DNA from: Alcaligenes faecalis
Lineage (GTDB): Bacteria > Pseudomonadota > Gammaproteobacteria > Burkholderiales > Burkholderiaceae_B
Direction of reading: 5' to 3'
Length of the DNA stretch: 64,000 nt
Assembly (NCBI RefSeq): GCF_009497775.1
Contig: NZ_CP031012.1
Coordinates: 2,976,001 to 3,040,000 of the forward strand
In this document: piece by piece, positions 18,783 through 27,624 of the stretch
Layout: each line of letters opens with the position of its first letter
Position numbering within the stretch: position 1 is the first letter of the stretch
Notes under the pieces: generated by a model
What the model was told of the DNA's origin: nothing
Seen by the model: only the letters and a program-made list of their open reading frames with translations
Database searches by the model: none
Made by a program: the position numbers and the translations under genes

Positions 18783-19454
18783 ATGAGTATTCCCTCCTCC
18801 TCTGATGACACATTGCTGGCCACCCAGGCATTCCAGGCATTTCGTCATTTATTGGCTACAGGGCAGGTACGTGCGGGGCAGATGGTGTCGATGGCGGAGC
18901 TGATGAAATTAAGCGACTTCCCACTGGCTCCAGTGCGTGAAGCCGTCAAGCGCGCGGCGGCTGCCGGGCTGGTTTCTATCCTGCCCAAGCGGGGAGTTCT
19001 GGTTCTGGAGGCGACCACAGAGGCGCTACGGGAATGTTTCCAGTTGCGCTGTGTCTTTGATCAGGAGGGGGCCAGGATACTGGCTAGCTGTGCCAAGCAG
19101 CCCGCACTGGAGAGCTTGCGAGACAAACACGAGAAGATTCTGGAGCAGGCGCAAAGCGGCCTGGTCACCACCGCCTTGCAGATTCAGGCCATGGAAGTGG
19201 ACTGGGCCTTGCATCGCTACTTAGCTCAAGCGCTGCAGAACCGCTCGGCCATGACGATTTACGAAGAAAACTGTGATCGCATCAATGTGCTGCAGCACTC
19301 GCGCCGCCCCTTACCCGAGCGCATTGTGCCCGCCATGAAGGAGCATTTGCAGATTCTGGATACTTTACAGGCAGGAAACCCCGAAGCAGCCATGGAAGCC
19401 GTGCGCCACCATCTGGCACAAACACTGCGATGGTGGGGCGCGGTCGACGCTTAA
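18783..19454 (+). CDS. GntR-family (FCD-type) transcriptional regulator
   Basis: This 223-residue protein has an N-terminal winged helix, '[43 protein letters not shown]' (around residues 33-75). A helical FCD-like ligand domain with several His and Glu residues ends '[18 protein letters not shown]'. GGAGA lies before the ATG. It is divergent from dctA and probably controls dicarboxylate uptake. Its last four bases overlap the convergent murB stop region. Confidence 0.85.
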   Translation: MSIPSSSDDTLLATQAFQAFRHLLATGQVRAGQMVSMAELMKLSDFPLAPVREAVKRAAAAGLVSILPKRGVLVLEATTEALRECFQLRCVFDQEGARILASCAKQPALESLRDKHEKILEQAQSGLVTTALQIQAMEVDWALHRYLAQALQNRSAMTIYEENCDRINVLQHSRRPLPERIVPAMKEHLQILDTLQAGNPEAAMEAVRHHLAQTLRWWGAVDA

Positions 19455-20461
19455 TTCACAATAACGGGCTCTTGTTCCAGCTCCACGCCGAAACGCTCTC
19501 GAACAGAGCCCCGAATCGCCTGGGCCAAGCGCTCAATATCATGCGCGGTCCCGCCACCATGGTTCACCAATACCAAAGCCTGACGGTCATGCACACCCAC
19601 TGCGCCATCACGCTTGCCTTTCCAGCCACACTGGTCAATCAACCAGCCCGCCGCTAATTTGCATTGACCTTGCCCAACCTCATAAGAAACCAGATTGGGC
19701 CATTGCTGATTCAAGGCATCACGCTGCTCGGTCTGCACAAGGGGGTTCTTGAAGAAGCTACCCGCATTACCCAAAACACGAGGGTCAGGTAATTTTTGAC
19801 GACGAATCTCGCAGACTGCATCAAAAATGCTTTGCGGGTCTGGCTCGCCCGCCAGATGAGCCTGCTTATTAAGATCGGGATATTCCAGCACCGGCGTCCA
19901 CTGACGCGGCAAGGCAAAACGCACTGCCAGAATCAACCAGCTACCAGCCGGATCATGCTTGAAGCGGCTGTCTCTATAAGCAAAGCCACATTCGGCCGCA
20001 GACAGTTCCACCTCTTTGCCTTCTTTAAAGCTCCAGGCCAGCACACTGTGCACTCGTTGCTCCAGTTCCAGGCCATAAGCACCAATATTCTGAACCGGGG
20101 CCGCGCCCACCGTACCGGGAATCAAAGCCAGGTTTTCCAGACCAGGCCAGCCCTGATCCAAGCAATGCTGCACAAAGTCATGCCAGCACTCACCCGCCTG
20201 CGCCTCCACAATATAGGCATCGTCCCGCTCTTGCAGTAAACAGATCCCTTTGCTTTCTACCTTGATCACCAGGGCATCCACTTGCTCGGCCAGCACCACA
20301 TTGCTGCCACCGCCCAGCACAAAGACACGCTCCCCTTGCTCCACCAGCGCTTGCAAGGTTGGGAGCTGGGTAACATTGTCATACACCACCAGGTCGCGCG
20401 CGCGGCTGCCCAAACCCAAGGTATTAAAAGAGCTCAAATCCACATTACGCTGCCTGTCCAC
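19451..20461 (-). CDS. murB: UDP-N-acetylenolpyruvoylglucosamine reductase
   Basis: This 336-residue FAD enzyme makes UDP-MurNAc in peptidoglycan synthesis. The N-terminal '[13 protein letters not shown]' and '[19 protein letters not shown]' bind FAD. '[20 protein letters not shown]' and '[11 protein letters not shown]' form the active site. '[14 protein letters not shown]' contains the catalytic Ser, and the C-terminal '[15 protein letters not shown]' is type I (E. coli-like). The start is GTG at 20461; GGGACAGG lies just upstream. Convergent overlap of four bases with the GntR gene. Confidence 0.96.
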   Translation of the reverse strand: MDRQRNVDLSSFNTLGLGSRARDLVVYDNVTQLPTLQALVEQGERVFVLGGGSNVVLAEQVDALVIKVESKGICLLQERDDAYIVEAQAGECWHDFVQHCLDQGWPGLENLALIPGTVGAAPVQNIGAYGLELEQRVHSVLAWSFKEGKEVELSAAECGFAYRDSRFKHDPAGSWLILAVRFALPRQWTPVLEYPDLNKQAHLAGEPDPQSIFDAVCEIRRQKLPDPRVLGNAGSFFKNPLVQTEQRDALNQQWPNLVSYEVGQGQCKLAAGWLIDQCGWKGKRDGAVGVHDRQALVLVNHGGGTAHDIERLAQAIRGSVRERFGVELEQEPVIVN

Positions 20462-20537
20462 GGCCCTGTCCCACGATCAAAGAAAGCAGTAAGCATAGCT
20501 CGGACAGAAGATTTCCCGGAAAAATTTACAGAATCTA

Positions 20538-20567
20538 TTGACAAACTTCTTTCCTGCAGTCTATAGT
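20538..20567 (+). promoter_or_regulatory. Strong sigma-70 promoter upstream of the tRNA cluster (distal)
   Basis: TTGACA (20538-20543) and TATAGT (20562-20567) are 18 bases apart. It points toward the tRNA genes about 200 bases downstream and away from murB. No open frame or terminator lies between, so it is either a distal tRNA promoter or that of an unrecognised short RNA. Confidence 0.55.
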
Positions 20568-20674
20568 TACGTTCTTGCTTAGGGCAGCGTCGGTTTCGCA
20601 GCAAAAAGCAGTTTGAAGCAGGCTGGTTTGTTAGGCAGTACTGATAAAAAGCTTAGGCAAAATATCAAAAACAC

Positions 20675-20703
20675 TTGACAAGCAAAGATAGCCACTCTAA
20701 ACT
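20675..20703 (+). promoter_or_regulatory. Sigma-70 promoter of the tRNA cluster (proximal)
   Basis: A perfect TTGACA (20675-20680), a 17-base spacer and TAAACT (20698-20703) place transcription start near 20710, 66 bases before the first tRNA. Confidence 0.65.
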
Positions 20704-20775
20704 AGCTTTCTTTACTTAATAAGCACTAGCTAATAAGTAAAGCGCTGAAAACAGATTCAATCTGCACAGCAAAAT

Positions 20776-20851
20776 GCGGGAGTAGCTCAGTTGGTAGAGC
20801 GCAACCTTGCCAAGGTTGAGGTCGCGAGTTCGAGACTCGTCTCCCGCTCCA
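20776..20851 (+). tRNA. tRNA-Gly (anticodon GCC)
   Basis: This 76-base cloverleaf has acceptor stem GCGGGAG/CTCCCGC, D-loop AGCTCAGTTGGTAGAGC and anticodon arm CCTTGCCAAGG with GCC. The T arm is GCGAGTTCGAGACTCGT, and TCCA is encoded at the 3' end. Identical to the copy at 21005-21080. Confidence 0.97.
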
Positions 20852-20861
20852 GATTCCTAAG

Positions 20862-20883
20862 GGAAGCCTAGGCTTCCTTTTTT
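20862..20883 (+). terminator. Hairpin with T-run between tRNA genes
   Basis: GGAAGC-CTAG-GCTTCC (20862-20877) is followed by a run of six T residues. It may partly terminate or mark processing between tRNA-Gly and tRNA-Cys. Confidence 0.5.
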
Positions 20884-20893
20884 AATCGACCAC

Positions 20894-20967
20894 GGCGCAA
20901 TGGCAGAGTGGTTATGCAGCGGATTGCAAATCCGTCTAGGTCGGTTCGATTCCGGCTTGCGCCTCCA
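20894..20967 (+). tRNA. tRNA-Cys (anticodon GCA)
   Basis: This 74-base cloverleaf has acceptor GGCGCAA/TTGCGCC, anticodon loop ATTGCAAAT with GCA, T arm GGTTCGATTCC and an encoded CCA. Confidence 0.96.
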
Positions 20968-21004
20968 GTAATTCTGGTCACAAGTCGGTAGTGCAGTAAA
21001 AAAT

Positions 21005-21080
21005 GCGGGAGTAGCTCAGTTGGTAGAGCGCAACCTTGCCAAGGTTGAGGTCGCGAGTTCGAGACTCGTCTCCCGCTCCA
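21005..21080 (+). tRNA. tRNA-Gly (anticodon GCC), second copy
   Basis: Base-for-base repeat of the tRNA-Gly at 20776-20851, including the encoded CCA; the preceding AAAATGC context is also shared. Confidence 0.97.
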
Positions 21081-21085
21081 AATTT

Positions 21086-21116
21086 AAAAAGCCCAAACTT
21101 CGGTTTGGGCTTTTTT
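21086..21116. terminator. Terminator after the tRNA cluster
   Basis: The stem AAAAAGCCCAAAC/GTTTGGGCTTTTT has a TTCG loop (21099-21102) and a T-run. The A-run on the left lets it also end the convergent GMC gene. Confidence 0.88.
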
Positions 21117-21130
21117 CTTTTCTGCTACCT

Positions 21131-22783
21131 TCAGACCTGCTTCAACCAGGACGCAGGCTCACGAATCGGCTCGGGTCTGGAAGCCGCCAAAGGCCGACCC
21201 AATATCTGTGCCGCTCCACGTTCCCCGATCATGATGGCCGTCGCGTTGGTATTGCCGCTGGTCACCATAGGGCAAACCGATAAATCCACCACGCGCAGAT
21301 TGGGTACACCATGCACGCGCAAATCCAGACCTGTCACCGAGCTGGCGCTATCCTGCCCCAATCGGCACGTGCCAGTCGGGTGATAAACCGTCTTGATGTT
21401 TTGCCGTACAAACGCTTCCAGCGCTTTGGTATCCCGCCAATCCATGTCTTCTGGCGCGGTCACCTTCTTGATCAAGGCCTTGAGCGACGGTTGTTCCATC
21501 AGCCTTAACCCAATCTGTACCGCCCGAATCTGTCCTTCCAGATCAGCCTGTGTCCCTAAATAATTAGGATCAATCAGGGGCTGATCTTGCGGGTCCTTAC
21601 TGCGCAAACGCAGTTGTCCTCTTGCCTCAGGCCGAACGTGGCCTGTCTTGACGGTCAAACCGTGCTCCTGCGCCGGTGGCTTTTCCCCTGGCGTATTGTC
21701 AAAGTTATCCAGCACGGGCAGGAACATCAGTTGGATATCCGGCCGCCCGACACCCAGGCTGTCGATGAAAGCCCCACCCTCCAGGACATTCGTGGTCAGC
21801 AAGCCGCTACGGAACGCCGCCCATTGAAACATGTGGCTAATAGCGCGCAGGCCTTTGTCCTCGCCAAGCAGGCTATTGCTGGCGTGCGTCGTCGCATTCA
21901 AGGACACGTGCAAATGGTCATGCAGATTCTTGCCAACGGGCAGGTCCAGCAAGGTATCGATTCCCAGCTCGGATAAATGTTCTTTGGGGCCTATACCAGA
22001 CTGCATCAGGATCTTGGGGCTACCAAAGGCACCCGCACTAAGAATGACCTCATTACGCACCCAGGCCGTTTGCACACTGCCCTGCTTCTCGCTGAACTCC
22101 ACCCCAACCGCACGGCCTTCGCTGAACAGCACTTTGTGCGTCAGGGCACCTGTAATCACGGTCAGCTTGTTATTGCCCCGCACACGCTTCAAATACGCTT
22201 TGGATGTGCTGCAACGCTCTCCAGAACGCGTGGTTGTCTGGTAGTAACCTACCCCTTGCTGCGATGCCCCATTGAAGTCATTGACATACTCAAGCCCCAT
22301 TTCCTGGCCCGCACGCACAAAAGCCTGCGTCATGGGGTGACGAAAGCGGTTCTCGCTGACACCCAGATAGCCACCTGCCCGATGGTACTCCCCGCTCAAG
22401 CTTTCATTGTCCTCAGCGAACTTGAAGTACGGCAGCACGTCCCGTGCACCCCACCCAGGCACAGCCCATTCATCGAAATCCTCTTGCTGGCCACGGATGT
22501 AAATCATGCCGTTCACCGAACTGCCCCCGCCCAGCACCTTGCCTTGCGCAATGATCATCTCGCGGCCATTGCAGTGAGGTTGGGGGATCGTCATATAAGG
22601 CCAGGACTTTTGCTGGAACACCTTGACCACGGTTGCCGGGATGGTGTGAAACAGGCTGCTGTCCGGCCCGCCCGCCTCCAGCAACAAGACAGTGCCCGCA
22701 TTTTGCTCAATCAGACGCGTGGCCACCACGCAGCCGGCTGAGCCGCCCCCTATCACGATATAGTCATATTCTTGTCTGGACAT
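21131..22783 (-). CDS. GMC-family FAD oxidoreductase (choline/alcohol dehydrogenase-like)
   Basis: This 550-residue flavoprotein has the N-terminal ADP-binding motif 'DYIVIGGGSAGCVVATRL' and 'LLLEAGG'. The GMC signature 'GKVLGGGSSVNGMIYIRG' and the second signature 'GAFGSPKILMQSGIGP' follow. The C-terminal 'VYHPTGTCRLGQDSASSVTGLDLRVHGVPNLRVVD' holds the catalytic His region. It oxidises an alcohol to an aldehyde. BetA-like choline use is possible, but no betaine genes are nearby. The divergent AraC regulator at 22963 probably controls it. Confidence 0.9.
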   Translation of the reverse strand: MSRQEYDYIVIGGGSAGCVVATRLIEQNAGTVLLLEAGGPDSSLFHTIPATVVKVFQQKSWPYMTIPQPHCNGREMIIAQGKVLGGGSSVNGMIYIRGQQEDFDEWAVPGWGARDVLPYFKFAEDNESLSGEYHRAGGYLGVSENRFRHPMTQAFVRAGQEMGLEYVNDFNGASQQGVGYYQTTTRSGERCSTSKAYLKRVRGNNKLTVITGALTHKVLFSEGRAVGVEFSEKQGSVQTAWVRNEVILSAGAFGSPKILMQSGIGPKEHLSELGIDTLLDLPVGKNLHDHLHVSLNATTHASNSLLGEDKGLRAISHMFQWAAFRSGLLTTNVLEGGAFIDSLGVGRPDIQLMFLPVLDNFDNTPGEKPPAQEHGLTVKTGHVRPEARGQLRLRSKDPQDQPLIDPNYLGTQADLEGQIRAVQIGLRLMEQPSLKALIKKVTAPEDMDWRDTKALEAFVRQNIKTVYHPTGTCRLGQDSASSVTGLDLRVHGVPNLRVVDLSVCPMVTSGNTNATAIMIGERGAAQILGRPLAASRPEPIREPASWLKQV

Positions 22784-22795
22784 GTTTAGGCCTCA

Positions 22796-22939
22796 AGGAA
22801 AATATTTCCTGAGGATTCTAGAAGCACGGACAGCGTGCCCATTGACTCTCCACGACACAGGCTTGACCCTGCCTGCCAAACTAAGTGAAAACCATAGGAG
22901 CAAGCGACCCGCCGATCGGTAGAATATTCCACGAGGAAT
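22796..22939. promoter_or_regulatory. Two similar palindromic sites between the GMC gene and its AraC regulator
   Basis: AGGAAAATATTTCCT (22796-22810, continuing into GAGGATT) and ATTCC-ACGA-GGAAT (22926-22939, preceded by GAAT) share an ATATT(T)CC-nn-GAGGA core. One lies just before each divergent gene, as expected for AraC-type binding sites. Confidence 0.4.
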
Positions 22940-22962
22940 GCAATCTCCCGAGACGATCATCC

Positions 22963-23889
22963 ATGACTACTCAAAACCAGTACGCTTTCGAGCACTGGAA
23001 CGACTTGGTCCAGGCCGTATGCAGCCGATTGGTGACACGCCGCCCCAGCAGGGAAACCCCCTTTTTCGGGAATTTCCAGGTCAATGACTTCGGCGGGTTG
23101 GACATCGCTGACATCCGCACCAACGCCAACCTAATCCGCTGCGAACACGGTAGCCTGACTCGCGGCGATGATCGTTTCTATTTCCTCGTCCTGCAACGCC
23201 AGGGCACCATGGCCATCCGTACCGATCGCGAGCAGTTCATCCTGCGTCCCGGCGACCTGGCCTTGCTGGATTCCGCCCAGCCTTACGAAATGCGCTCGCC
23301 GGACATCATCAACCAGCTCTCCGTGCACCTGGACCGCCAGGCCTTTGACCAATACGTGCCCTTCTACGCGAACCGCTTCGGCAAGCTGGAACACAAGGAC
23401 TTTCATGGGCAGCTGTTGCAGTCCTTGCTGCGCCAGCTCAGCGTCATGAGCCCGCAGTCCTACGCACCGCTTGACCCACAGCACGGCGCATCGTTGCAAA
23501 ACACCCTGATTACGCTTCTGGCCCCCTTGCTCAAGAACGACGGTCCACTCTTGGAGAAGCATGATTTGCGCGGCCTGGCAGAGCGCATGATCGAACAAAC
23601 CCTGCATGAACCTCTCAGCCCCAAGGAGCTTGCCAGCCGCTTGAAAATTTCGGTCCGGCAACTACATCGGCAGTTTGAGCAAGGCGACGAGACTTTGCAG
23701 CGCTATACATTGCGACGACGCCTGGAACGCTGCGCCCAAGAGCTCAGCGCTCCCGACAAATGGGATACACCGGCAGCCCACATTGCCAGTCAGTGGGGCT
23801 TTAGCGACTCCGCTTACTTTTCACGTGCCTTCAAAAAACGCTTTGGCCTGCCGCCAGCCGCCTACCGCGCCCGCAGCAAAGAAAACTAA
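22963..23889 (+). CDS. AraC-family transcriptional regulator (FeaR-like)
   Basis: This 308-residue protein has an N-terminal AraC-binding-like domain (FeaR/GadX-style, 'GDDRFYFLVLQRQGTMAIRTDREQFILRPGDLALLDSAQPYEM'). Two C-terminal helix-turn-helix motifs begin 'PLSPKELASRLKISVRQLHRQFEQ' and 'PAAHIASQWGFSDSAYFSRAFKKRFGLPPAAYR'. I prefer the ATG at 22963; an upstream GTG at 22885 would add 26 residues without support. It is divergent from the GMC dehydrogenase and is likely its activator. Confidence 0.88.
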   Translation: MTTQNQYAFEHWNDLVQAVCSRLVTRRPSRETPFFGNFQVNDFGGLDIADIRTNANLIRCEHGSLTRGDDRFYFLVLQRQGTMAIRTDREQFILRPGDLALLDSAQPYEMRSPDIINQLSVHLDRQAFDQYVPFYANRFGKLEHKDFHGQLLQSLLRQLSVMSPQSYAPLDPQHGASLQNTLITLLAPLLKNDGPLLEKHDLRGLAERMIEQTLHEPLSPKELASRLKISVRQLHRQFEQGDETLQRYTLRRRLERCAQELSAPDKWDTPAAHIASQWGFSDSAYFSRAFKKRFGLPPAAYRARSKEN

Positions 23890-24069
23890 GCACGCTTTGC
23901 ACGGCCCAGATCCGGCTGCTGCCAGTACCAGGCCTATGGGTTAATATCGCATTTCGCACACGGATACATTCAGCAGATCTGCCGATTTGACGCCGCAGGA
24001 CCGCTGCTTGAGTCCGTATCACGGCAATAAGCTCCTCTAAACCTGTCAACAAACCCACTGCAGAACGTG

Positions 24070-26037
24070 ATGGCCTTGATGAATCCTGTACGGAACACGC
24101 TGCTTGACCTGGCACCGGTACAAGCCATCACGACAAGCCTGAAGCGGCTTATATCTGGCGGGTACAGGGGCGGGCTACACAAGGCTGGGGCCATCACATT
24201 TCTGGCCGTAATGCTTAGCGGCTGCGCCGGCGTCAAGATCGCCACCGTCAGCACCGAGGACTACATTGCCCAACGCCGTGGCGACATCCTGACCACCAAC
24301 AAGCTCAGCGCCTCTGCACGCGATACGCTGACCAGTCTGGCAATCGCGCCCGAGCAATGCGCTAAAGATATCCCCCACTGCTCTTCCAGACTGACAGAGC
24401 TATGGAATCTGGACACCGAGCAGCGCATGGCCACCCTGGCCGAGATCTGGACGCAAGAAGCCTTGCGTTTGCAGGGACGGCGCAATGCCCGGCCGGACTT
24501 CTCGGCCGAGTTGTTCGATGCCTATCTGCAAAGCGCCCGCTACGCCTACGCCTATCTGTTCTTCACGGATCGCAGGCCGGGGGACCGAGCTTTTGAGGAT
24601 CGCCAGACCCAGGTACGGGACTACTACAACTACGCCGTGCAGCAAGCGACCATGCTGCTGTTCGCCAAGTATCACGACACCAGCTACGCCTTCCAGAAAA
24701 CCATAGCGATTGGTCAATGGCGTATTCGTGGTGACCTGTCCCAGGTACGCAATGCCACCGCTCCTCAGCCTCATGAGCTGATTCCCGCCTCGCAACTGAC
24801 GTTCCGTGGCGTGCGCAGCATTTATCGGCGCGACGGCTTCGGGGCCGAGATGGTGGTGGTGAACGACTCCCAGGACATCAGCCCCACCACGTTCCAGAGC
24901 ACGTACAGCGAGCCGCCTTTCCAGGCCGTAACCGGGATTATTACCTTCCCCGGCGAAACGCTGTCCCAGGTTCTGCAAACCCGCGACGCCACAATTATTG
25001 GCTACGATCCGTACCAGCAAACCAGCGTCAAACTGAAAGACGTTCAAGTGCCCTTGGCGGCCAATTACACCTCTGCCTACGGTCTATGGCTGGCGCGCTC
25101 GGACTTCTCGACCCAGGCTTTGCGTACCGTTCTGGGACGGGACGGCGGTATTGAGGCTCCGCATGTATTCCTGCTGCAACCCTATGACCCGAATCGCCGC
25201 GTCATCATCATGCTGCACGGTCTGGCCAGCAGCCCGGAAGCCTGGATTAACGTCGCCAATGAGGTGCTGGGCGATGAGGAGTTACGGGATCGCTATCAGA
25301 TCTGGCAGGTCTACTATCCAACCAATCTGCCCCTGCCCTACAACAATGCCGAGATTCGGAAAGCTCTGACTGAAACCTTCCGGCATTTTGACCCGAGCAG
25401 AAAGGCCATCGCCTCGAACAATATTGTGGTGATCGGTCATAGCATGGGCGGAGTGCTGGGACGTTTGCTGGTGTCCTCGTCGGACAATCTGCTGGAAGAC
25501 GCGGCCCGCGACCGCTATCAAATGGATGATGTCAGCATTGCCAAAATGAATCAGGAGTTCGGCAATGTGGTGCACTTCTCTCCCCTGCCGGGTGTGACGA
25601 CAGCGATCTTTATTGCCGCGCCCCACAAGGGCACGCCGTTTGCAGGAAATCGTATTTCCCGCTTGGCAGCAGCGCTGATTACCTTGCCGGTTACGGTGGT
25701 GACCCAGCTCAACAAGCTGAGCCAGGTGGCTGTCGGCAATACGCCCGCCAAAGATGAAATGCTGATTCTGCCCAATGGCGTGGAAAGTCTGCGCGACAGC
25801 GATCCCTTCATGCAGATCACCTCCAGAATGCCGATCTCCACGCAAGTGCGGTACCACAGCATTATTGCCAACGACACGCCCAAGAAAGACCTGCTGTATT
25901 CGGACGACGGGCTGGTGCCGTATCAAAGCTCCCACCTGCCTGGGGCAACGTCGGAACTGGTGATTCCCTTCTCCCATAGCGTGCAGGAGACGCCCGAGGC
26001 GATTCTGGAAATTCGGCGGATTTTGCGGGAGCAGTAG
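24070..26037 (+). CDS. Large alpha/beta-hydrolase (lipase-like) lipoprotein
   Basis: About 655 residues. A hydrophobic segment ends in lipobox LSGC (Cys52), so it is probably a membrane-anchored lipoprotein with an unusually long (about 40 residues) N-terminal lead; the start is uncertain (GTG 24067, ATG 24070 or ATG 24079, none with a clear ribosome site). An N-terminal domain of about 320 residues of unknown function precedes a hydrolase domain. That domain has 'IIMLHGLASSPEAW', the GHSMGG elbow (Ser458), an acid in 'YSDDGLVPYQS' and a C-terminal His in 'PFSHSVQE'. It stands alone and is convergent with the efflux operon. Confidence 0.82.
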   Translation: MALMNPVRNTLLDLAPVQAITTSLKRLISGGYRGGLHKAGAITFLAVMLSGCAGVKIATVSTEDYIAQRRGDILTTNKLSASARDTLTSLAIAPEQCAKDIPHCSSRLTELWNLDTEQRMATLAEIWTQEALRLQGRRNARPDFSAELFDAYLQSARYAYAYLFFTDRRPGDRAFEDRQTQVRDYYNYAVQQATMLLFAKYHDTSYAFQKTIAIGQWRIRGDLSQVRNATAPQPHELIPASQLTFRGVRSIYRRDGFGAEMVVVNDSQDISPTTFQSTYSEPPFQAVTGIITFPGETLSQVLQTRDATIIGYDPYQQTSVKLKDVQVPLAANYTSAYGLWLARSDFSTQALRTVLGRDGGIEAPHVFLLQPYDPNRRVIIMLHGLASSPEAWINVANEVLGDEELRDRYQIWQVYYPTNLPLPYNNAEIRKALTETFRHFDPSRKAIASNNIVVIGHSMGGVLGRLLVSSSDNLLEDAARDRYQMDDVSIAKMNQEFGNVVHFSPLPGVTTAIFIAAPHKGTPFAGNRISRLAAALITLPVTVVTQLNKLSQVAVGNTPAKDEMLILPNGVESLRDSDPFMQITSRMPISTQVRYHSIIANDTPKKDLLYSDDGLVPYQSSHLPGATSELVIPFSHSVQETPEAILEIRRILREQ

Positions 26038-26046
26038 CAAGGAGTA

Positions 26047-26084
26047 GGAAGGAAGGAAGGAAGGAAGGAAGGAAGGAAGGAAGG
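26047..26084. repeat. Tetranucleotide microsatellite (GGAA)9
   Basis: Nine perfect GGAA units plus GG begin nine bases after the lipase stop codon. A second low-complexity stretch rich in TTGCTG/TTGCTT follows (about 26091-26132). The tract lies 3' of both convergent genes, not in an evident promoter or reading frame. Confidence 0.95.
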
Positions 26085-26217
26085 CGGAGTTGCTTCTTGG
26101 TGTTGCTGTTGCTTTTGCTGTTGCTGCTACTAATGCAGTCCAAGGCTCAGACCCCTGACATCATCCCAAGAACACACATATTCCACCTGACAGAGCACCT
26201 CTACCTTCTCCTTCAAG

Positions 26218-27624
26218 TTACTCCCGCTTCATCGCCTTTTCATAATCCCAGCCGCCGCCCAGCGCCTTGTACAGATCCACCATATTCTGCAACTGGCTTT
26301 CCCGAACGGCGATGACCTGGTTTTCTGCCTCGTACAGATTACGCTGCGCATCCAGCTGTTCCAGATAAGAGGCATAGCCAGCTTCGTAGCGATTGCGGGC
26401 GTGTTCCAAGGAACGCTTCAATACATCCCGGCGCGCGGTTACGTGGCTTAATTCTTCCGCAAAACGACGTTGGCCCGCCAAGGCATTTTCTACTTCCGAA
26501 AAAGCCGTCAACACAACGCCACGATACGCAAAGGCCGCCTCATCACGCTGGGCAGTGGCAGAGTCAAACTGCGCCTGCAAACGGCCACGATCAAAAATAG
26601 GCGCCAGAATGCTGCCGCCCAGACTCCAGATCTTGGTCGGGTCATAACTCAAGGCGCTGACGTATAAAGCCCCAGCCCGTGCCGACAAGGAAACCTGCGG
26701 CAAAAAGGCAGCCCGGCTGGCTGCCATGGATGCGTCTCTGGAAGCCAAACCCAGCTCGGCTCGCGCAATATCAGGACGACGGCGCAGCAACTCGGAAGGC
26801 AAACCAGCACCCGGTGCAGGCAACACTAAAGCCGCCAAGGTGGAACTGGCGTTCTGCTGATAAGCCGCAGGCAGTTCACCGGACAAGAGGCGCAAGGCAT
26901 TGTGATGACGGCTGATAGCCAATTCCAGTTGAGGAATATGCTGCTCTACCGCTTCCAGCTCGGACTGGGCCTGGGTCAATTCCAGTTGAGAGATATAGCC
27001 CGCATCAAACTTTTCCTGCGCCAGTCGCAAGGCTTCCGTTCGGGATGTAGAGGTGGCCTTGGCTTGCTGCAACTGCGCATCCAGACCCAGCAAGGCAATA
27101 TAGGTACGGGCTGTCTCGGAGGCCACACTCAAGGCAATCGCATCGTAATCCGCCTGCGTGGCGGACAGCTTGAGTTCAGCCGCTTTCGCCTGCGAACTCA
27201 AACGCCCCCATAAATCCAGCTCCCAATTCAATTGCACGGCAGGCTGCACGGCACGGCTGATTGCCATACCGCTTGGTCCCAATGCCCGCTCTGCATGCGC
27301 GCCCGTATCAAAGGACAATGACGGCCCCAAGGACGAGTCCGCCAACTGCACGGCTGCCCTGGCCTGCTCGATACGAGTGGCGGCACTCAAGATATCGTTA
27401 TTACGTGCCAGGGCGGCTTCCACAACCGCACTCAAACCCGGATCATTAAAAGCTTTCCACCAAGCCGAATCAACAACAGTGCCTTCAGAGGCTGTGCCTA
27501 TCCACTCCGATGGCGTCGCGACCTGTGCCTGCTCGGGTGCGGCCCGGTATGCAGGCATACAACCGGACAAGAGCGCCGCGCCACTTAACAAGGCCATGCC
27601 ATACGTTCTTGCAGACAGGATCAT
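26218..27624 (-). CDS. Outer-membrane efflux lipoprotein (NodT/OprM family)
   Basis: This 468-residue TolC-like channel has an N-terminal signal with lipobox LLSGC (Cys22). Two outer-membrane efflux repeats follow, with long alpha-helical, Ala/Gln-rich stretches and family landmarks 'WELDLWGRL', 'GLPSELLRRRPDIARAELGLASRDAS' and 'FSEVENALAG'. It is the last gene of the tetR-emrB-emrA-nodT unit and overlaps the adaptor gene by four bases. It provides the outer-membrane exit of a tripartite pump. Confidence 0.92.
   Translation of the reverse strand: MILSARTYGMALLSGAALLSGCMPAYRAAPEQAQVATPSEWIGTASEGTVVDSAWWKAFNDPGLSAVVEAALARNNDILSAATRIEQARAAVQLADSSLGPSLSFDTGAHAERALGPSGMAISRAVQPAVQLNWELDLWGRLSSQAKAAELKLSATQADYDAIALSVASETARTYIALLGLDAQLQQAKATSTSRTEALRLAQEKFDAGYISQLELTQAQSELEAVEQHIPQLELAISRHHNALRLLSGELPAAYQQNASSTLAALVLPAPGAGLPSELLRRRPDIARAELGLASRDASMAASRAAFLPQVSLSARAGALYVSALSYDPTKIWSLGGSILAPIFDRGRLQAQFDSATAQRDEAAFAYRGVVLTAFSEVENALAGQRRFAEELSHVTARRDVLKRSLEHARNRYEAGYASYLEQLDAQRNLYEAENQVIAVRESQLQNMVDLYKALGGGWDYEKAMKRE

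Noticed and set aside
20776..21080. The duplicated tRNA-Gly as a mobile-element attachment site
   Set aside because: The two identical copies flank only a tRNA-Cys, with no integrase or foreign genes between or beside them.
21020..21383. Short open frames running across the second tRNA-Gly
   Set aside because: They consist of tRNA sequence, the terminator and the antisense of the GMC gene.
26047..26132. CRISPR array or coding repeat in the GGAA/TTGCTG stretch
   Set aside because: Uniform 4-bp tandem units without spacers; no supported gene uses it as coding sequence.
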